Shown piece by piece: positions 1 through 12,003 of a DNA stretch of 64,000 nucleotides. The notes under the pieces were generated by a model. The model did not search any database. It was not told the DNA's origin and worked only from the letters and a program-made list of their open reading frames with translations. This DNA is from Ptychodera flava. Lineage: Eukaryota > Hemichordata > Enteropneusta > Ptychoderidae. Both the position numbers and the translations under genes were made by a program. The first letter of the stretch is position 1; every line of letters begins with the position of its first letter. The stretch is from contig NC_091931.1 in NCBI RefSeq assembly GCF_041260155.1, positions 21,799,154-21,863,153 on the forward strand. Direction: 5' to 3'.

Positions 1-199
1 AGACAACTGTGAAACAAACTTTGAAATACAATGTAACTTTGGACAATTCAGAGCCCTTGTTTTCGAGTCAGTGTGGCACAGTCTTTTTATTGTTTGTTAT
101 TTTCGATGATATTCCGCAACATTTGCATCCAAGCAACCTACCAATGGCTAACAGCCCATCTACCTATCTATTTGTCTATATATTTGCCTATATAGCTAT

Positions 200-449
200 C
201 TTTCTTGCTATCCACCTATCCGTATCCATCCATCAATCAGTTCGTCCTCTCATTCACCCATCCATCCATCATTTCACCCATACGTCCTCCTGTCCCTTAA
301 TCCGTCCTCATCTGTCCATCCAACCATCCATCCATCCGTCTGTCCATCAATCCGTCCATTCGTCTATCCATCGATCGATCGATCCATCTATCCATCGATC
401 TACCCATCCATCCATCCATCCATCCATCCATCCATCCATCCATCCATCC

Positions 450-493
<44 letters not shown>

Positions 494-524
494 GTCTATC
501 TATCTATCTGTCTATCTGTCTTAA
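200..524. repeat. (CCAT)n / (CTAT)n microsatellite
   Basis: Tetranucleotide tract. Degenerate CCAT units up to about 400 pass into near-perfect CCAT and then CTAT units up to about 515, with some CTGT at the end. The open frame across it encodes only Ile/His/Pro/Ser or Leu/Ser/Ile/Tyr repeats and is a by-product of the repeat. Nothing else was recognised in 525-1550. Confidence 0.95.
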
Positions 525-1548
525 AATATTATCCCAGATTCGAGGCAATTGATAACAACCGCCATCCCGATATATTAACACGGGTTTATGTCTTCTTATG
601 TACATAGCTTCCCTTATACACATCTTAGACCAGCTCGCGATCCAATATTTTAACATTTTCTACCATAAAAAAATAATGACCTTGGGAATCCCCTAAAATA
701 TGTTTGGGAACCTTAATATTTTGAGATGACGCATGCGCAGTGGTGCTAATCAACACCATTGATGAAGACGGCTGGATAGTTGTCGAAAGCTCTGGATGGA
801 GAAATAATTCTCTGGTGCACTACAAAGTATTGAGCAACAAGAGGATTAAACATTCTGTCACGTTGAAACGTTTTACGGTGTGTACTGAAAAATCAAGTCT
901 CCGAGCACAACTCTCACCATACATGGCTGATCATAAGATTTTACACAAAGTTTGGACCTTAGGAAAGCTTTTATCATGAAATCTTAATTGGCGGTGCCTT
1001 TCATGTAGATAAGCATAGCAGCTTTCCCTCACACTGAGGCAACGTTTATGTGTCATGGGAAAGCAAGTCTGAATAGGAGAAAAGTCCATTTTGCATTCAG
1101 CAAAGGGATGATTTTTGACACTTTTACAGTTATGTACCATCGTCATTTCGTACACTGAGTGACTTTATGCAAGTGTTCCATGTTTTGTAGCTATAACAAA
1201 AAGTCAAAGAAATGCGACTTTAATTTGTCCTGTTAATAAAAGTCATTATATCCGAGGTCGTTGGAGCGGCGTGACATTGTTAAGAGAAATCGACAGGGTA
1301 TGAAATGGTAGTCGTTGCTCGATAAATTTACATGCAATATTATTTATTTCCTTACCAAAGGCTTCAACAACTGCCATGCCAACACAAAAAAATACCATTA
1401 GCGTCAAGGTCTTCATATTGCACGCTGTAAAATAATGACGGTATACTCAATGAATGGATACCAATGTTTTTATTTGTTGTCATTTTGTGAATGCTATAGG
1501 CTTCGCTGAAGCACAATTTTTGTGACATGTGACATATAAATGTATTTC

Positions 1549-1551
<3 letters not shown>

Positions 1552-1582
<31 letters not shown>

Positions 1583-1606
1583 TGTATGTATGTATGTATG
1601 TATGTA
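1552..1606. repeat. (ATGT)n microsatellite
   Basis: About 13 consecutive TATG/ATGT units, nearly perfect. The flanks (530-1550 and 1610-2180) show no coding pattern, splice-framed exon or RNA gene that I could support. Confidence 0.95.
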
Positions 1607-2180
1607 CGTCAAATTTCATATACTTATAGAGATTGAAAAACGAATTCTGTACATCAAAATAAATGGTTCTTTTGCACAAAAAAGTTGAGCCTATAGTCCA
1701 CGATATCTTAGTTGTTTACTTAAAACTATTTGTGATACAGGCTGCGCTCAACATTTTGTACCGAAACCTCAGAGAGTACCAATGACAAACTTACAAATTT
1801 TGCAAACATGAAATTAAAAAAAATTATATTACCATGCCCTGCCTGTCGCATTTTGATTGGGCGAGCTGAACCACGTGACTGACCACAAATACACAGTAAT
1901 GGTCTGTTTACATGCCCGTGAATATGAATAATAAGATTAACAACTAAAAGTATCGTAACTTTACAGCTGAAACGTAAATCATAATCAATATCAAAATAAA
2001 ATAGAGCACTTGTAGGTCAAGTTGAGATATTTTTTTTTCTGAAAACATCCCCGGATTTGCTAATTTTTTACAGCGCGCGTGACAGTGCGTCGCGTATTGC
2101 TCAGTTTCTGGGGCCCAGTTGTCGTTCGCTCCTGAAATTTTCGGAAATTTTGACGGTTTTCTTGGGTTCGCTGATAATAT

Positions 2181-2350
2181 AATGGAAATAACAGACTCCG
2201 CTCTGACCATTAACGTTTATTTGTGGGCGCGGGCTCGAGGAAAGCCAAATTAACGGGCTCGGCAAGCCTCGCCCGTTAATTTTTGGCTTTCTCTCGCCCT
2301 TGCCCACAAATAAACGTTAATGGTCAGCGCGTCGCCCGTTATTTCTATAG
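2181..2350. repeat. Fold-back palindrome (MITE-like hairpin)
   Basis: A perfect 25-bp inverted repeat pairs 2204-2228 with 2302-2326. Inside it is a second arm pair (AAAGCCAAATTAACGGGC with GCCCGTTAATTTTTGGCTTT) around a short GC-rich loop. Outside it, weaker complementarity continues to about 2181 and 2350, so the whole stretch could fold into one long hairpin. No protein is encoded. It abuts the TTAA-flanked element starting at 2360, so it may be a separate fold-back element or part of a composite. Confidence 0.8.
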
Positions 2351-2359
2351 TAGAATTAA

Positions 2360-3240
2360 AGAGGCACTCCCAGTTGGTAACATTTTTAAAACACATTTTT
2401 TTTAATGCCAACGGTCGATATTTGACGTGGCGACTGCGCGCGGATCGCGAGATATCGATAAAAACATGTCATTTCCCGAGCGCATTTTTGACACCCCGAA
2501 ATTTCAAGTTACGATCGTTTCTGATTTTGACCCGAAATCCCCCGAAGGTTTGTTGTTGTGCTGATTGACGATATTCTAGGGAGTCTACAATAAGTTCGAA
2601 CGACGCATTTAATTTACTTCCCACTGCAAAGACTTTATATACAGCATTATGCCATTACCCCAAGTAAGTTTTGTAAAACTTCTCCTTAGTTTTTGTCGTT
2701 TTCATCGTTCTAAATCAGTTGTACTATATTTTTAACCAACACCACATAAACATCAGTTTTTACGTGTCAAATAGCCGCCTCTGATGACTACATTTTGTCG
2801 TCTGCCACACAGTACGCCGCGCGCGTGGTATGCGTCTATGCATACCACTCGGCGGCCGCTATGTATCAACCGCACGTAACTGTGCTTGTCACCTATGCGA
2901 ATTCTGGTGGAATCAAACTTTGTTTTCCGTGTTTTCTCAGAGTCAGTAAGACTCGGTTTTCCCCCGGGAAGCATGACCGATCACCGACGCGAGTGGTACT
3001 GTGGCGTACAGCAGCGTTAGCATAGACTCGTACTCCATAGCTTAGTTGACAATGGCCCCAGTGCCGAACGTTCGATGTTCGGAAACTGAATTTAGGTGGG
3101 CCACCGGAATTCAAACTTATACTTTTTTGAGGACATGTTTTTATCGATATCTCGTGATCAGCGCGCAGTCGCCACGTCAAATGTCGACCGTTGGCATTAA
3201 AAAAATGTGCTTTAAAAATGTTACCGAGTGGGGTGCCACT
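2360..3240. mobile_element. TTAA-flanked DNA element with ~125-bp terminal inverted repeats
   Basis: The left end (from AGAGGCACTCCC, 2360 to about 2480) and the reverse complement of the right end (about 3113-3240, AGTGGCACCCC) match over ~125 bp, including the stretches GCCAACGGTCGA and GAGATATCGATAAAAACATG. TTAA lies immediately outside both ends (2356-2359 and 3241-3244), the target duplication expected of piggyBac-type insertion. The ~630 bp interior has no transposase frame; the short open frames here run through the repeats. A small palindrome of GTGGTATGC units sits near 2827-2850. The superfamily call rests on the TTAA flanks only. Confidence 0.75.
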
Positions 3241-3571
3241 TTAATGTGTCCACAACGCGAAATGTAACATATAATAGCCTGAGCAGTTCAACAGACGAAA
3301 GGGTGGGAATAAAAGACGTCACTCTCTAAGTTTAGTTATTTTATTCAACGACTATACCTGATCATTATGGAGTATTTACTTCATGTGAACAGTACGCAGT
3401 GTAATTGAGCTTGCGAAAACTTCCGCTCAGTGCACGAGGAATGGCTTAGAACACCAGCTAAATCACGAGGGAAATCAAACGTGTGTACCAAAATATCAAG
3501 AAAATATGAAATTACAGGATAAAATCGGTGTGCATGATACGCTATGCTACACCTCGAATATCTATAGATTT

Positions 3572-4266
3572 ATAATAATAATAATAATAATCTTTATTAC
3601 CCTTAATCATAATAATATTACAATTCAATAATGAATGTACATCTGAGTTGTGCTGTGATAAAGGGTAAATGGAAACGGAAAATAGCAAATGCTAGTCTAG
3701 TCCGTTCCCAAAGACATTTTAAGAAAACGAAGAAGGAAAAGAAAACTGAAGTATATCGAGGGTAGTGTACATGAAAGTAGTGGGATTGCAAAGTAACCTA
3801 ATTGTAACAAAGTAACTAAGTGAATAAAGAACAACTACATAAATAAATATATAACTAAATAGATACATTACGAGTAAGTAGAAATGCGTAAAAAAGAAAA
3901 CGATAAGAGAAAAAAAAAACGTATATAAAATATATATATATATTTAAATATGATATACATATATGTAAAGTTGAATATAACTCTTCATCACTTAAAAAAA
4001 AAAAATCGTGTAAAAGTAGACTTGAAAGTGCTAAGTAACTAACTAAGTGAATAAGAACAACTACATAAATAAAATAAATATATAACTAAATAAATACATT
4101 ACGAGTAAGTAGAAAATATGTAAAATAAAATAAAATAAAAAAAACCAAAATGTATAGTGAAATATATATATTTATATATCTATGATATACATATTTGTAA
4201 AGTTGAATATAACTCTTCGTCATGTAAAACACTAACCGTGTATGAGGAGACTTGAAAGGGATATAG
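3572..4266. repeat. (ATA)n tract followed by a ~227-bp tandem duplication
   Basis: After a short ATA run at 3572-3590, an AT-rich unit of about 227 bp occurs twice in direct orientation (about 3811-4037 and 4038-4266). Each copy contains the landmarks AAGTGAATAA, ACATTACGAGTAAGTAGAAA, GTAAAGTTGAATATAACTC and GAGACTTGAAAG or its variant. Copies differ by substitutions and small indels. No coding content. Confidence 0.8.
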
Positions 4267-4486
4267 ATTTGTATCAATGACGTCACCTTTTTAGGCAAAT
4301 GACAGACTTAAATTCATAACGAATAAATTTATCCGAAAGCTCACAGAAGGAAGGCCTTATCGCGAGGTCGGGTTACGTCATATGGAGGAGCACCATACTC
4401 AAGAATGCATTTTACGTAATTTTAGTCTAACAGACTAAAAATCATAAGATCTTAGAATAGCGTTGATATGAAATATACTATATAAA

Positions 4487-5067
4487 TCAGAACTTTGGCA
4501 GGTATATCGAAGTTCTTGATGACATCAACACGACGGCGGAGACGCCCACTCGTAATATTATCGCTTTTGCCCAACGATAGAGTGATAGAAATTCGATATA
4601 GAAGTGATGCAAATGTGAAAACACTTCGAATCCACCAATGTAGATTTGGAAATCGTCACCAAATCTGATAATTTCACAATCGTTTTCGGGGCACTGAGAA
4701 GCTGCACTAATTGTCGTTTTAAGTTCAAGTACATGTCCTCTGCTCACTCTCGGACGAATCTTTAGAAGAGACGATCGTAGGCCGGGCCCAGCCGTCTGAC
4801 ACATCGAAAATAGGATGTCAAGTGGTCGAGCCGTCATTAATTTACATTCTCCTGGACGTTGATACAAAGAGTGAAAATGTGATCAGTATCGGCGCTGCTG
4901 TGTCTACTTTTGAAGAGGAACAGAAGCGAGCAGGTATTTATACTCCTTGTACTAACGCGTGACCCCGTGCGCGTGACTTTGTCACCTGAGTAACGATAGG
5001 GAATGCCGGGGTCCCCGGCAGGACCATTGTAGTTCCATGGCAAGACAAACAACTGCACGTTTGCCAC
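4487..5067 (-). pseudogene. Possible coding remnant or unresolved exon (weak)
   Basis: Two overlapping minus-strand frames look less like random sequence than their surroundings. One (5067-4837) starts MANVQLFVLPWNYNGPAGD; the other (4867-4487) contains a run with CPENDCEIIRFGDDFQIY. Together they span ~580 bp with mixed codon use and some GC-rich parts. I recognise no family, see no convincing splice sites joining them, and they are in different frames. It could be a degraded gene, two exons of a gene with a cryptic intron, or chance. Confidence 0.2.
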
Positions 5068-5658
5068 TCCTGGTTGTTTAGTTTATAGTTGTACGTTGTC
5101 TGCAGTACATGAAAGGACAGGCAACGTTTATCAATGAGCCGACAACAGGATTGTTACATGTAAACCACCGATCAGCCAGTTCAACATCGCCCCGTGTTTA
5201 AACATAAGCACACTCAGAAATTACAGAAAACACTTTTGCCGAGAAAAACGACTCCCGGGAATGCTACATCAAAACAAATATCCCTTGATAGAAGTTATCT
5301 GATGATGACAAATGCATAGTATGTTAGGTTACGGAAAACAATCTTCATGTCTACTTGCAGTGTAAAAATGATCCTCACTAATTTCTAGGAGAGAATTGTG
5401 TCTGTTTTGCCAGACGTGTGATACACTAATTTTCAGATCACATGGCAATCATTTTTCCTAGGCTGTAAAATAAATGACAGAGCGGTTTTTCGACTTAGCC
5501 ATATAGACGATTCTAAATCAGGACACTGTGTTCATATACAGTTGCAAACAAAATCTCTCTCATGATGAGCTGTGAAGAATCTTAAAGTACACAGTAGATT
5601 AGTTGAAAATGAGAAAATACAGTACGCAATCTCTTTAGTTGCTCAAAGGGTCTTCATA

Positions 5659-5659
<1 letters not shown>

Positions 5660-5731
<72 letters not shown>

Positions 5732-5742
5732 AAATGTATACA

Positions 5743-5837
<95 letters not shown>
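5660..5837. repeat. (TA)n microsatellite, two blocks
   Basis: Long alternating TA tracts (about 5660-5728 and 5745-5836) separated by a short ACAAAATGTATACAAG interruption. All Ile-Tyr reading frames here are artefacts. The sequence between this repeat and 6280 holds nothing I recognise. Confidence 0.97.
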
Positions 5838-5839
<2 letters not shown>

Positions 5840-6283
5840 TGCGGTACCATATACAACATGTTTTGCATGATGCTCATCGTAAAATTTTAATGTTGCAGCG
5901 ATTTTGACGTGGTGAAGTGTTTAGATATCGTGCCTGAAATACACTGTTTGAAATCAAGAAGTCGCACAGGCGCAGTTCTGACGACCCCTGTCCTTTAATA
6001 AAAAATTTAAATAAAGGACAAAACACCAACTAAATACCTAGTCAGTGTTAACACGAACGAATAAATATGAGGACCATGGATTGAGGACTGACAATTAACA
6101 GAAAGCGAGCAGCGAATATGACGTCAGCATTCTTCCTTCGTGACCTAAGTTCCCGCGAGACTTCAATTTTCCGGTGGTGTATTGAACAGAAGCACGCAAA
6201 TACAGTGTAAAAGCAGATTCAGGTTGGTACTTTGGTGTAAATTTTCATAAACGTCGTTTGAGAGCATCACATATTCTTTTGGG

Positions 6284-6364
6284 GAAACGGTAAAAATTAA
6301 ATGCTTTTCCGTGCGTGAAAAATGTGAAACGGTAAAAAATAAATGCTTTTCCGTGCGTGAAAAT
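6284..6364. repeat. Short tandem duplication (~42 bp x 2)
   Basis: Two adjacent copies of a unit containing GAAACGGTAAAAA and AAATGCTTTTCCGTGCGTGA, differing by one or two bases. Non-coding. The stretch 6365-6990 has no supported feature. Confidence 0.85.
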
Positions 6365-6992
6365 AATGATAGTAGGCTAACAATGTAGGTTCAAATACCC
6401 CGCTTTTGGTGACCTATGATAAAATACTGGTTGTATAGCAATACAAAAGAGAATACTGAAGGGAATTTATTTTGTTTGTGTGAGACAATGGGAAAAGTAC
6501 ACGTGTGTATGGATATATTTCATTCCTTGAATTTAGTGTTTCCATCTGTGTGAATCATGGAGTCTCTTTTTACCTCCATGTGTGAACACAGATTAAAGTC
6601 GATTTTTTTAAGTAACCGTGATGTTAACAAAGTTTCAGGATACCTTTCACAGAATGAGTAGCACTGTGCAATGTACAGCAATGTTTCTGTACCGCCAACT
6701 ATACTTTAGGTGTGTCTGCCCATTTATTGGAGATGTATGTTTGTATGCTGTCTGTTTTCTGAATAGACAGTGGAGCGCTCCACCTATAGTTTCTGTGGAC
6801 GGTCCTACTTAAACAGGTCATTACCGACCCTCAGAAAAATTATTCAAAACTGAAGTTGCTATGGCAACCGCGGGCATCATAAATGTATGTTTTTTTCGAA
6901 GGATTATAAGAAGTGAAATGTCAATTTACACAGTGCAAGTGTTCATGATATATAAAAGCTCTATTATCTGTTCTTTCGACGTAATTTAATAT

Positions 6993-7158
6993 TTTTGTCC
7001 TCTCTGTTGAACAGACTTCCTGTCCTACTCCAAAAAATCACGTCAAAATTCGTAAGTGTTCATTTCTTGTTTTCTTCCAACTCTTTTTGTCCTCTCTGTG
7101 AAATATACATCCTGTTTCACTCCAGATAATCATGTTGAAAAGCCTGTAAGTGTTCACT
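6993..7158 (+). repeat. Duplicated ~75-bp segment, exon-like
   Basis: Two diverged direct copies (6993-7065 and 7084-7158) share TTTTTGTCCTCTCTGT, CCTGT..CACTCCA and GTAAGTGTTCA. In each, GTAAGT (7052-7057 and 7146-7151) follows a short segment that reads SCPTPKNHVKI in copy 1 and SCFTPDNHVEKP in copy 2. Copy 1 has CAG before the coding-like part; copy 2 lacks it. They could be duplicated micro-exons of an unrecognised gene or simply a duplicated non-coding segment. Confidence 0.4.
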
Positions 7159-7842
7159 TTGTCTATACAGCCTATTTGCGTGGAATGTCAAATGTTACTT
7201 TATTTTATTTCATTTCATTTGCGTCAACAGCGCCATGGCAGTTGGCAGCCACTTATACAGACAAGTGTAAATCTAAATTTAAGTATAACAGAATTGAAAA
7301 AGAAGAAACAACATCAGGAGACATACAATAGGTTATGATCACACGGGAAAGACCGCAATGTTATTTGTTTCGTACAATTGCAGTGAATGGCAAACGATTT
7401 CAATACAGTGAATTAAATAAGCGGGAAATGCGACCTGAGTAAACCCTTTCTTTGTAAAATCGACTCTCTTATCAGGTATGTGAGTAAAGTCCTTTCTTCT
7501 GGCACTCAAACGAGAAACGTTTAGACCAAAGAAAGAGAAACTATCTGTACAATTACAATGTGACTGTCATAAAAGACATCTACGCAGGAATACACAGTCA
7601 AAAATATCCCGTATGTCAACGATATTGTTGAAAATTTAGATCTTAGTCGGGATAAAAAATTATTTCTGATCAATAACTCAATAGATCGTACACAAAGGGT
7701 TGCAGCACAGTACCGAACTGTGGTAGAAGGCCCCTACTTTGTATGTCACCTTACCATGGGGGGGGGGAGGGAGGGAACGGGGAGGGTCATAAAGCTAAAA
7801 CTATAGTTTCTGGAAGGAAACAAAATTAGAGCATACATGTTA

Positions 7843-10152
7843 GGGACTGGACATAAATTACAGGGGGGGGGGTGGGCCGGTGTTTTTCGAAAAACCGCTG
7901 CGTAAAAAATAGTGACCCTTCAAAAGTTCATGCACAAAAATTAGTGACCCTCCCCCTTATCCGTGCATGAAAATAAGTGACCCTCCCCTGTTACTCAATA
8001 CCCCCCCAAAAAAAAAACCCGCAATGTGTTAAAGACCCCCTTCTGACTTGCTATACTTTTTAAGTCGCCCTCCCGAAAGGAAGGCAAAATGTGGCCGATA
8101 TAACGCGTTGTCCAAAAAATATCAAATCATATGTGTGTTATTCATGTAAATGTACTTTGCTTGAAGTGGCAGGTAAAAAGTGCATGCCTGTACAAAAAAT
8201 GTAATTTTTTAGATTTATCTATAATGTTGATTCACTATACATGTAGTCGACTATAAGAAAACTACGAACGTGTATTTTCCAGTATAAAACTAGCTGTATC
8301 TGTTCAATACAGATGTTTAATAACTGATATAGATATACTTGATTAGCATGGGTTGTTCACAAGTGCACATGTGAACAAGATATTTGATTTTGGAATTTCT
8401 GTCAAAATGTTGATCCACTATACATGGGAGTCTATGACAAAACTATACATGGGAGTCTATGACAAAACTGTCAAAAATTTTCAGAATTAAAAATTTGCAC
8501 TATTTGTGCATATATGGACCCTGAATAATTGACACAATTGTGCTTGATTAGAAGAGGGTGGTAAAATGTGCATCTGTGTACAATAACTTTGTTTTGGAAT
8601 TTCGCATAAATTGTTGATCCACTATACATGGGAGTCTATGACAAAACTGTAAAAAAAAATTTTCAGAATTAAAAATATGCACTATTTGTGTATATATGAC
8701 CCTGAATAATTGACATAATTGTGTTTGATTAGAAGAGGGTGGTAACACGTGCATCTGTGTACTATAACTTTGTTTTTGGAATTTCACATGAAATGTGGAT
8801 CCATTATACATTGTAGTCTATGAAGAAACTATGAATAATTTTTTTAAATACAAAACTTGGCAAATCTGTGTAATTATGTATGCTTGATTATTGATATTTA
8901 TGTTCTTGATTAGACTAGAGTGGTTACAAGTCCATGTGTGTGCAAGAAATTTGATTTTGGAATTTCACCGAAATGTTGATTCACTATACATGGCAGTCTA
9001 TGGTGAAACCCTATGAATAATTTTTTTCCAATAAAAAAATAGGTAAAATTGTGCATTTATGTACACTCAATTATTGGTACTAATGTTCATGATTAGACTA
9101 GAGTGGTTTCAAGTCAATGGTTGTGCAAGAAATTTGATTTTGGCATATCACTTAAATGTCGATTTACTATACATGGCAGTCTATGATGAAACTATGAATA
9201 ATTTTTTTTCCAATACAAAAATAGGAAAATCTGTGCATTTATGTACACTTGATTATTGGTATTAATGTTCATGATTAGACTAGAGTAGTTTCAAGTCAAT
9301 GGGTGTGCAAGAAATTTGATTTTGGAATTTCACTGAAATGTCCATTCACTATACATGGCAGTCTATGATGAAACTATGAATAATTTTTTTCCAATACAAA
9401 ACTTGGTAAACCTGTGCATTTATGTACACCTAATTATTAGTATTAATATTCATGATTAGACTAGAGTGGTTTCAAGTCAATGGTTGTGCAAGAACTTTGA
9501 TTTTGGAATTTCACCAAAATGTTGATTCACTATACATTGTAGGCTATGAGGAAACTACAAATAACTCATAGGTTATCTGATCCTAAATTGTTATTCAAAA
9601 GTTGTTCGACCTGAAGCTTCCAGTTGTTATTGATGACACTATGCACTATTCTGAACAGTTTGTATTCTGTCAATGTCCTCAAAAAATAAAAAATGTACAT
9701 ACAGTGACATGAACGTTTGACACCGACCTATACCCAATGTATTGTCAATGGGAGAATGATGTCAAATAAGTAATCTCCCAAATTGTTATTGAAAGAGTCA
9801 TTATAGGGGACAGTTATGCACAATAGTGTTGAATAAGTAGAAATCATGACAACTTAAATCAATGTGGCTTCTTGGATCATCAATACATTGTTTATTATAC
9901 CTGAAATTTGCGCCCGAAGGGCGCGCCGAAAATGGTAATGGCAGAAAATGAAAGTGCCAGGAGGTATTTTTTCTTTTTTCAGTATTCCATAACGTGCACA
10001 TGCAATTTCAGCTTTGATGCATGAAAAAAGGTGACCCTCCCCCATAGGCTTGCACAAAATTTTATGACCCTTCAAAAATGCTTGCGCGAAAAATGGCGAC
10101 CCACCCCCAAAAAACACCGGCCCACCCCCCCCTGTAATTTGTGTCCAGTCCC
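7843..10152. mobile_element. TTA-flanked (Harbinger-like) non-autonomous DNA element, 2.3 kb
   Basis: The ends are inverted copies: the left begins GGGACTGGACATAAATTACAG and the right end, reverse-complemented, begins GGGACTGGACACAAATTACAG, both running into a poly-G tract and GGGCCGGTGTTTTT. TTA flanks each end (7840-7842 and 10153-10155), matching the TWA target duplication of PIF/Harbinger elements. Inside each end are several GTGACCCTCCCC-type motifs in the same (direct) orientation. The interior carries a satellite array and, at 9910-9927, the palindromic motif GCGCCCGAAGGGCGCGCC. No transposase was found, so it would depend on an autonomous relative. Confidence 0.75.
8130..9560. repeat. 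~182-bp satellite array inside the TTA-flanked element
   Basis: Eight direct copies, recognisable by TTGATTCACTATACATGG and GTCTATGA..AAACTATGAA, occur near 8225, 8409, 8612, 8795, 8975, 9159, 9341 and 9521. Spacing is about 180-184 bp except one step near 203. Each unit also has TGATTAGACTAGAGTGGTTT or a variant and TGCAAGAAATTTGATTTTGG. Later units resemble each other more than the first ones do, as expected of an array growing from one side. Confidence 0.85.
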
Positions 10153-10155
10153 TTA

Positions 10156-11003
10156 CATGTTACCTGGTTGGTTGGTTGGTTGGTAGGGACGGCTTGATGT
10201 AAGCTTATATATCCACACGGTTGTAACGCACTGTACTGTCAATCCCAGGGTGGGTTTACTCTGCCAGCGCGAACCCTCTTCATTTATGACTCTATATATG
10301 CTTTACTGTGTGCGTGAGAACCTCTACCTTCGTGCAAAGGCACTCAAGTACTAAAAGTCAAATAGCTGACATGTTCCGTGTTGTTGCTTGAGTTATTACC
10401 GATGACGCAAAGAACGGCTCAATATATTTGTGCTGTAATTTTCATATCCCGAACTTTCATATTGTCATTTTGTAATTATCACGCACTGTGCATGGCTAGT
10501 AAATCACGTTAAATTTCTAGACGCATGACACCATATTGTTATATTTTGTACCTTTTGTACCTTTTGGCCGTAAGGACTAAGCTAAACCATCAAATTTGAA
10601 TTCTGACATTTAATATATCCAGGGCAACGTATTTGTATATCGTATACTCTAATATGATTTTTCCGCTTGTTTGCACCCGCAAAATGCTTTTTTATTTTTG
10701 AAGATTAGTTTTAACGTAACCACTACACAAGTTTACGCATGCACTACTTTTGTTACCACGTAGAAAATTGTGAAATTTTCTCTTCAAGCATTTTTCCCTG
10801 TCAGCCATGCAGTATGGAGCACGAAACGGCCCCCTAACTATCATTGTTTCCCGATCTCAGGTTGTTTCTTTTAATCGCCAGATATACTACAAACGATGAC
10901 TATAAACCGAAGCAGTAGGAAAAATGAAAATAAATCGATTACATCTTTGATATGGTGTTGTAGAAGACGTGTACCAGAACACAAACACGACTTATATAAG
11001 GAT
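10156..11003. other. Gene-free stretch
   Basis: Apart from a short (TTGG)n run at about 10168-10184, I see no coding exon, RNA gene or repeat family that I can support here. Confidence 0.6.
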
Positions 11004-11195
11004 AAACAGACACTCTGTCTCTCTTTAATTGTGTCTGTCTCTGTCTCTTGAATTGTCTGTATCTGCATGTTTCTCTCTTGAATTGTCTGCCTGTCTGTCT
11101 GTCTGTCTGTCTGTCTCTTGAATTGCAATGTCTGTCTGTCTCTTGAATTGTCTGTCTGTCCGTCTTGAATTGTATGTATGTCTGTCTGTTTCTTT
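11004..11195. repeat. (CTGT)n / TCTCTTGAATTGTCTGT minisatellite
   Basis: Runs of CTGT alternate with a longer unit, TCTTGAATTGTCTGTCTG, repeated about six times with variation. The Thr/Asp/Arg/Gln-rich minus-strand frames over it are artefacts. 11200-12000 contains no supported feature. Confidence 0.85.
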
Positions 11196-12003
11196 TTTTC
11201 TGCAAAATAAACATATTTTACGGTCTTTTTACCCTAAATTTCTTTGAATGTTAGTTCAAATCATCTGGAAAAATACGAACAATTGTACAGGTCTGCAAAC
11301 TTACATACTCCCCACCAGCTGTAACTTTTTGCATTTTCCCCAAATAGGATGGTTTGAACTCAAATACAAATATATATGTACAAATACTTACATAACGAAA
11401 GTCTTGACCACAAAGTATTTTTTCAAACATTGGCAAAGAACGCGCAATTATAAAAACCTTAATAATTTTCGAATCTGGCCAGCGCAAAAGTACGCATATC
11501 TGCTTAGATTTCATCGACCAAAACATCACTAAGGATTGAAATAGCTGACATTTTCGAAGTCATTATGGTTTAAGAACGGGAATTAAATACATACCTCGAA
11601 GATTGGACGTTGTTTGTTCGGTTAGCGAAATGTAAAGAGATACTGATGGAGCTTTAACCGAGAGGTAGCGTCAACTCTTAAAGTCGGAGATTAAAATGAA
11701 TATCGTATTTTGGATTTTGTTTTAATTAAGAGACAGCGAGAGCCACTCGATAAACAAATTATATCCCTAAAAAATTAGGATGCCGTATTCCTAGTCACTG
11801 CATGCACAGATGCTACAGACATGATCGCAGCCTACGTTTTAGACTGCTTAGGTGAATAGAATTACTGAAAAGTGCTGATAATTCAGTTCCAGACTAGCAG
11901 TGTAGTCGCCATGACAACACCCATCACAGCTGACCTCGCCTACAGTGTATATCAATTGCAATTTGTATGTTACCGTAATCTTTGAATGTGTGGTTGATCT
12001 TTC

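Noticed and set aside
9-524. 171-codon open frame
   Set aside because: Created by the CCAT/CTAT microsatellite; low-complexity His/Pro/Ser and Ile/Tyr repeats.
740-979. 79-codon open frame
   Set aside because: No family similarity, no splice signals that fit, ordinary length for chance.
2320-3267. Several open frames with similar peptides on both strands (ADREISIKTC-type)
   Set aside because: They are the two inverted repeats of the TTAA-flanked element read in both directions.
5572-5907. Ile-Tyr repeat open frames on both strands
   Set aside because: Direct result of the (TA)n tract.
10871-11214. Gln/Thr/Asp/Arg-rich minus-strand frames
   Set aside because: Products of the CTGT minisatellite.
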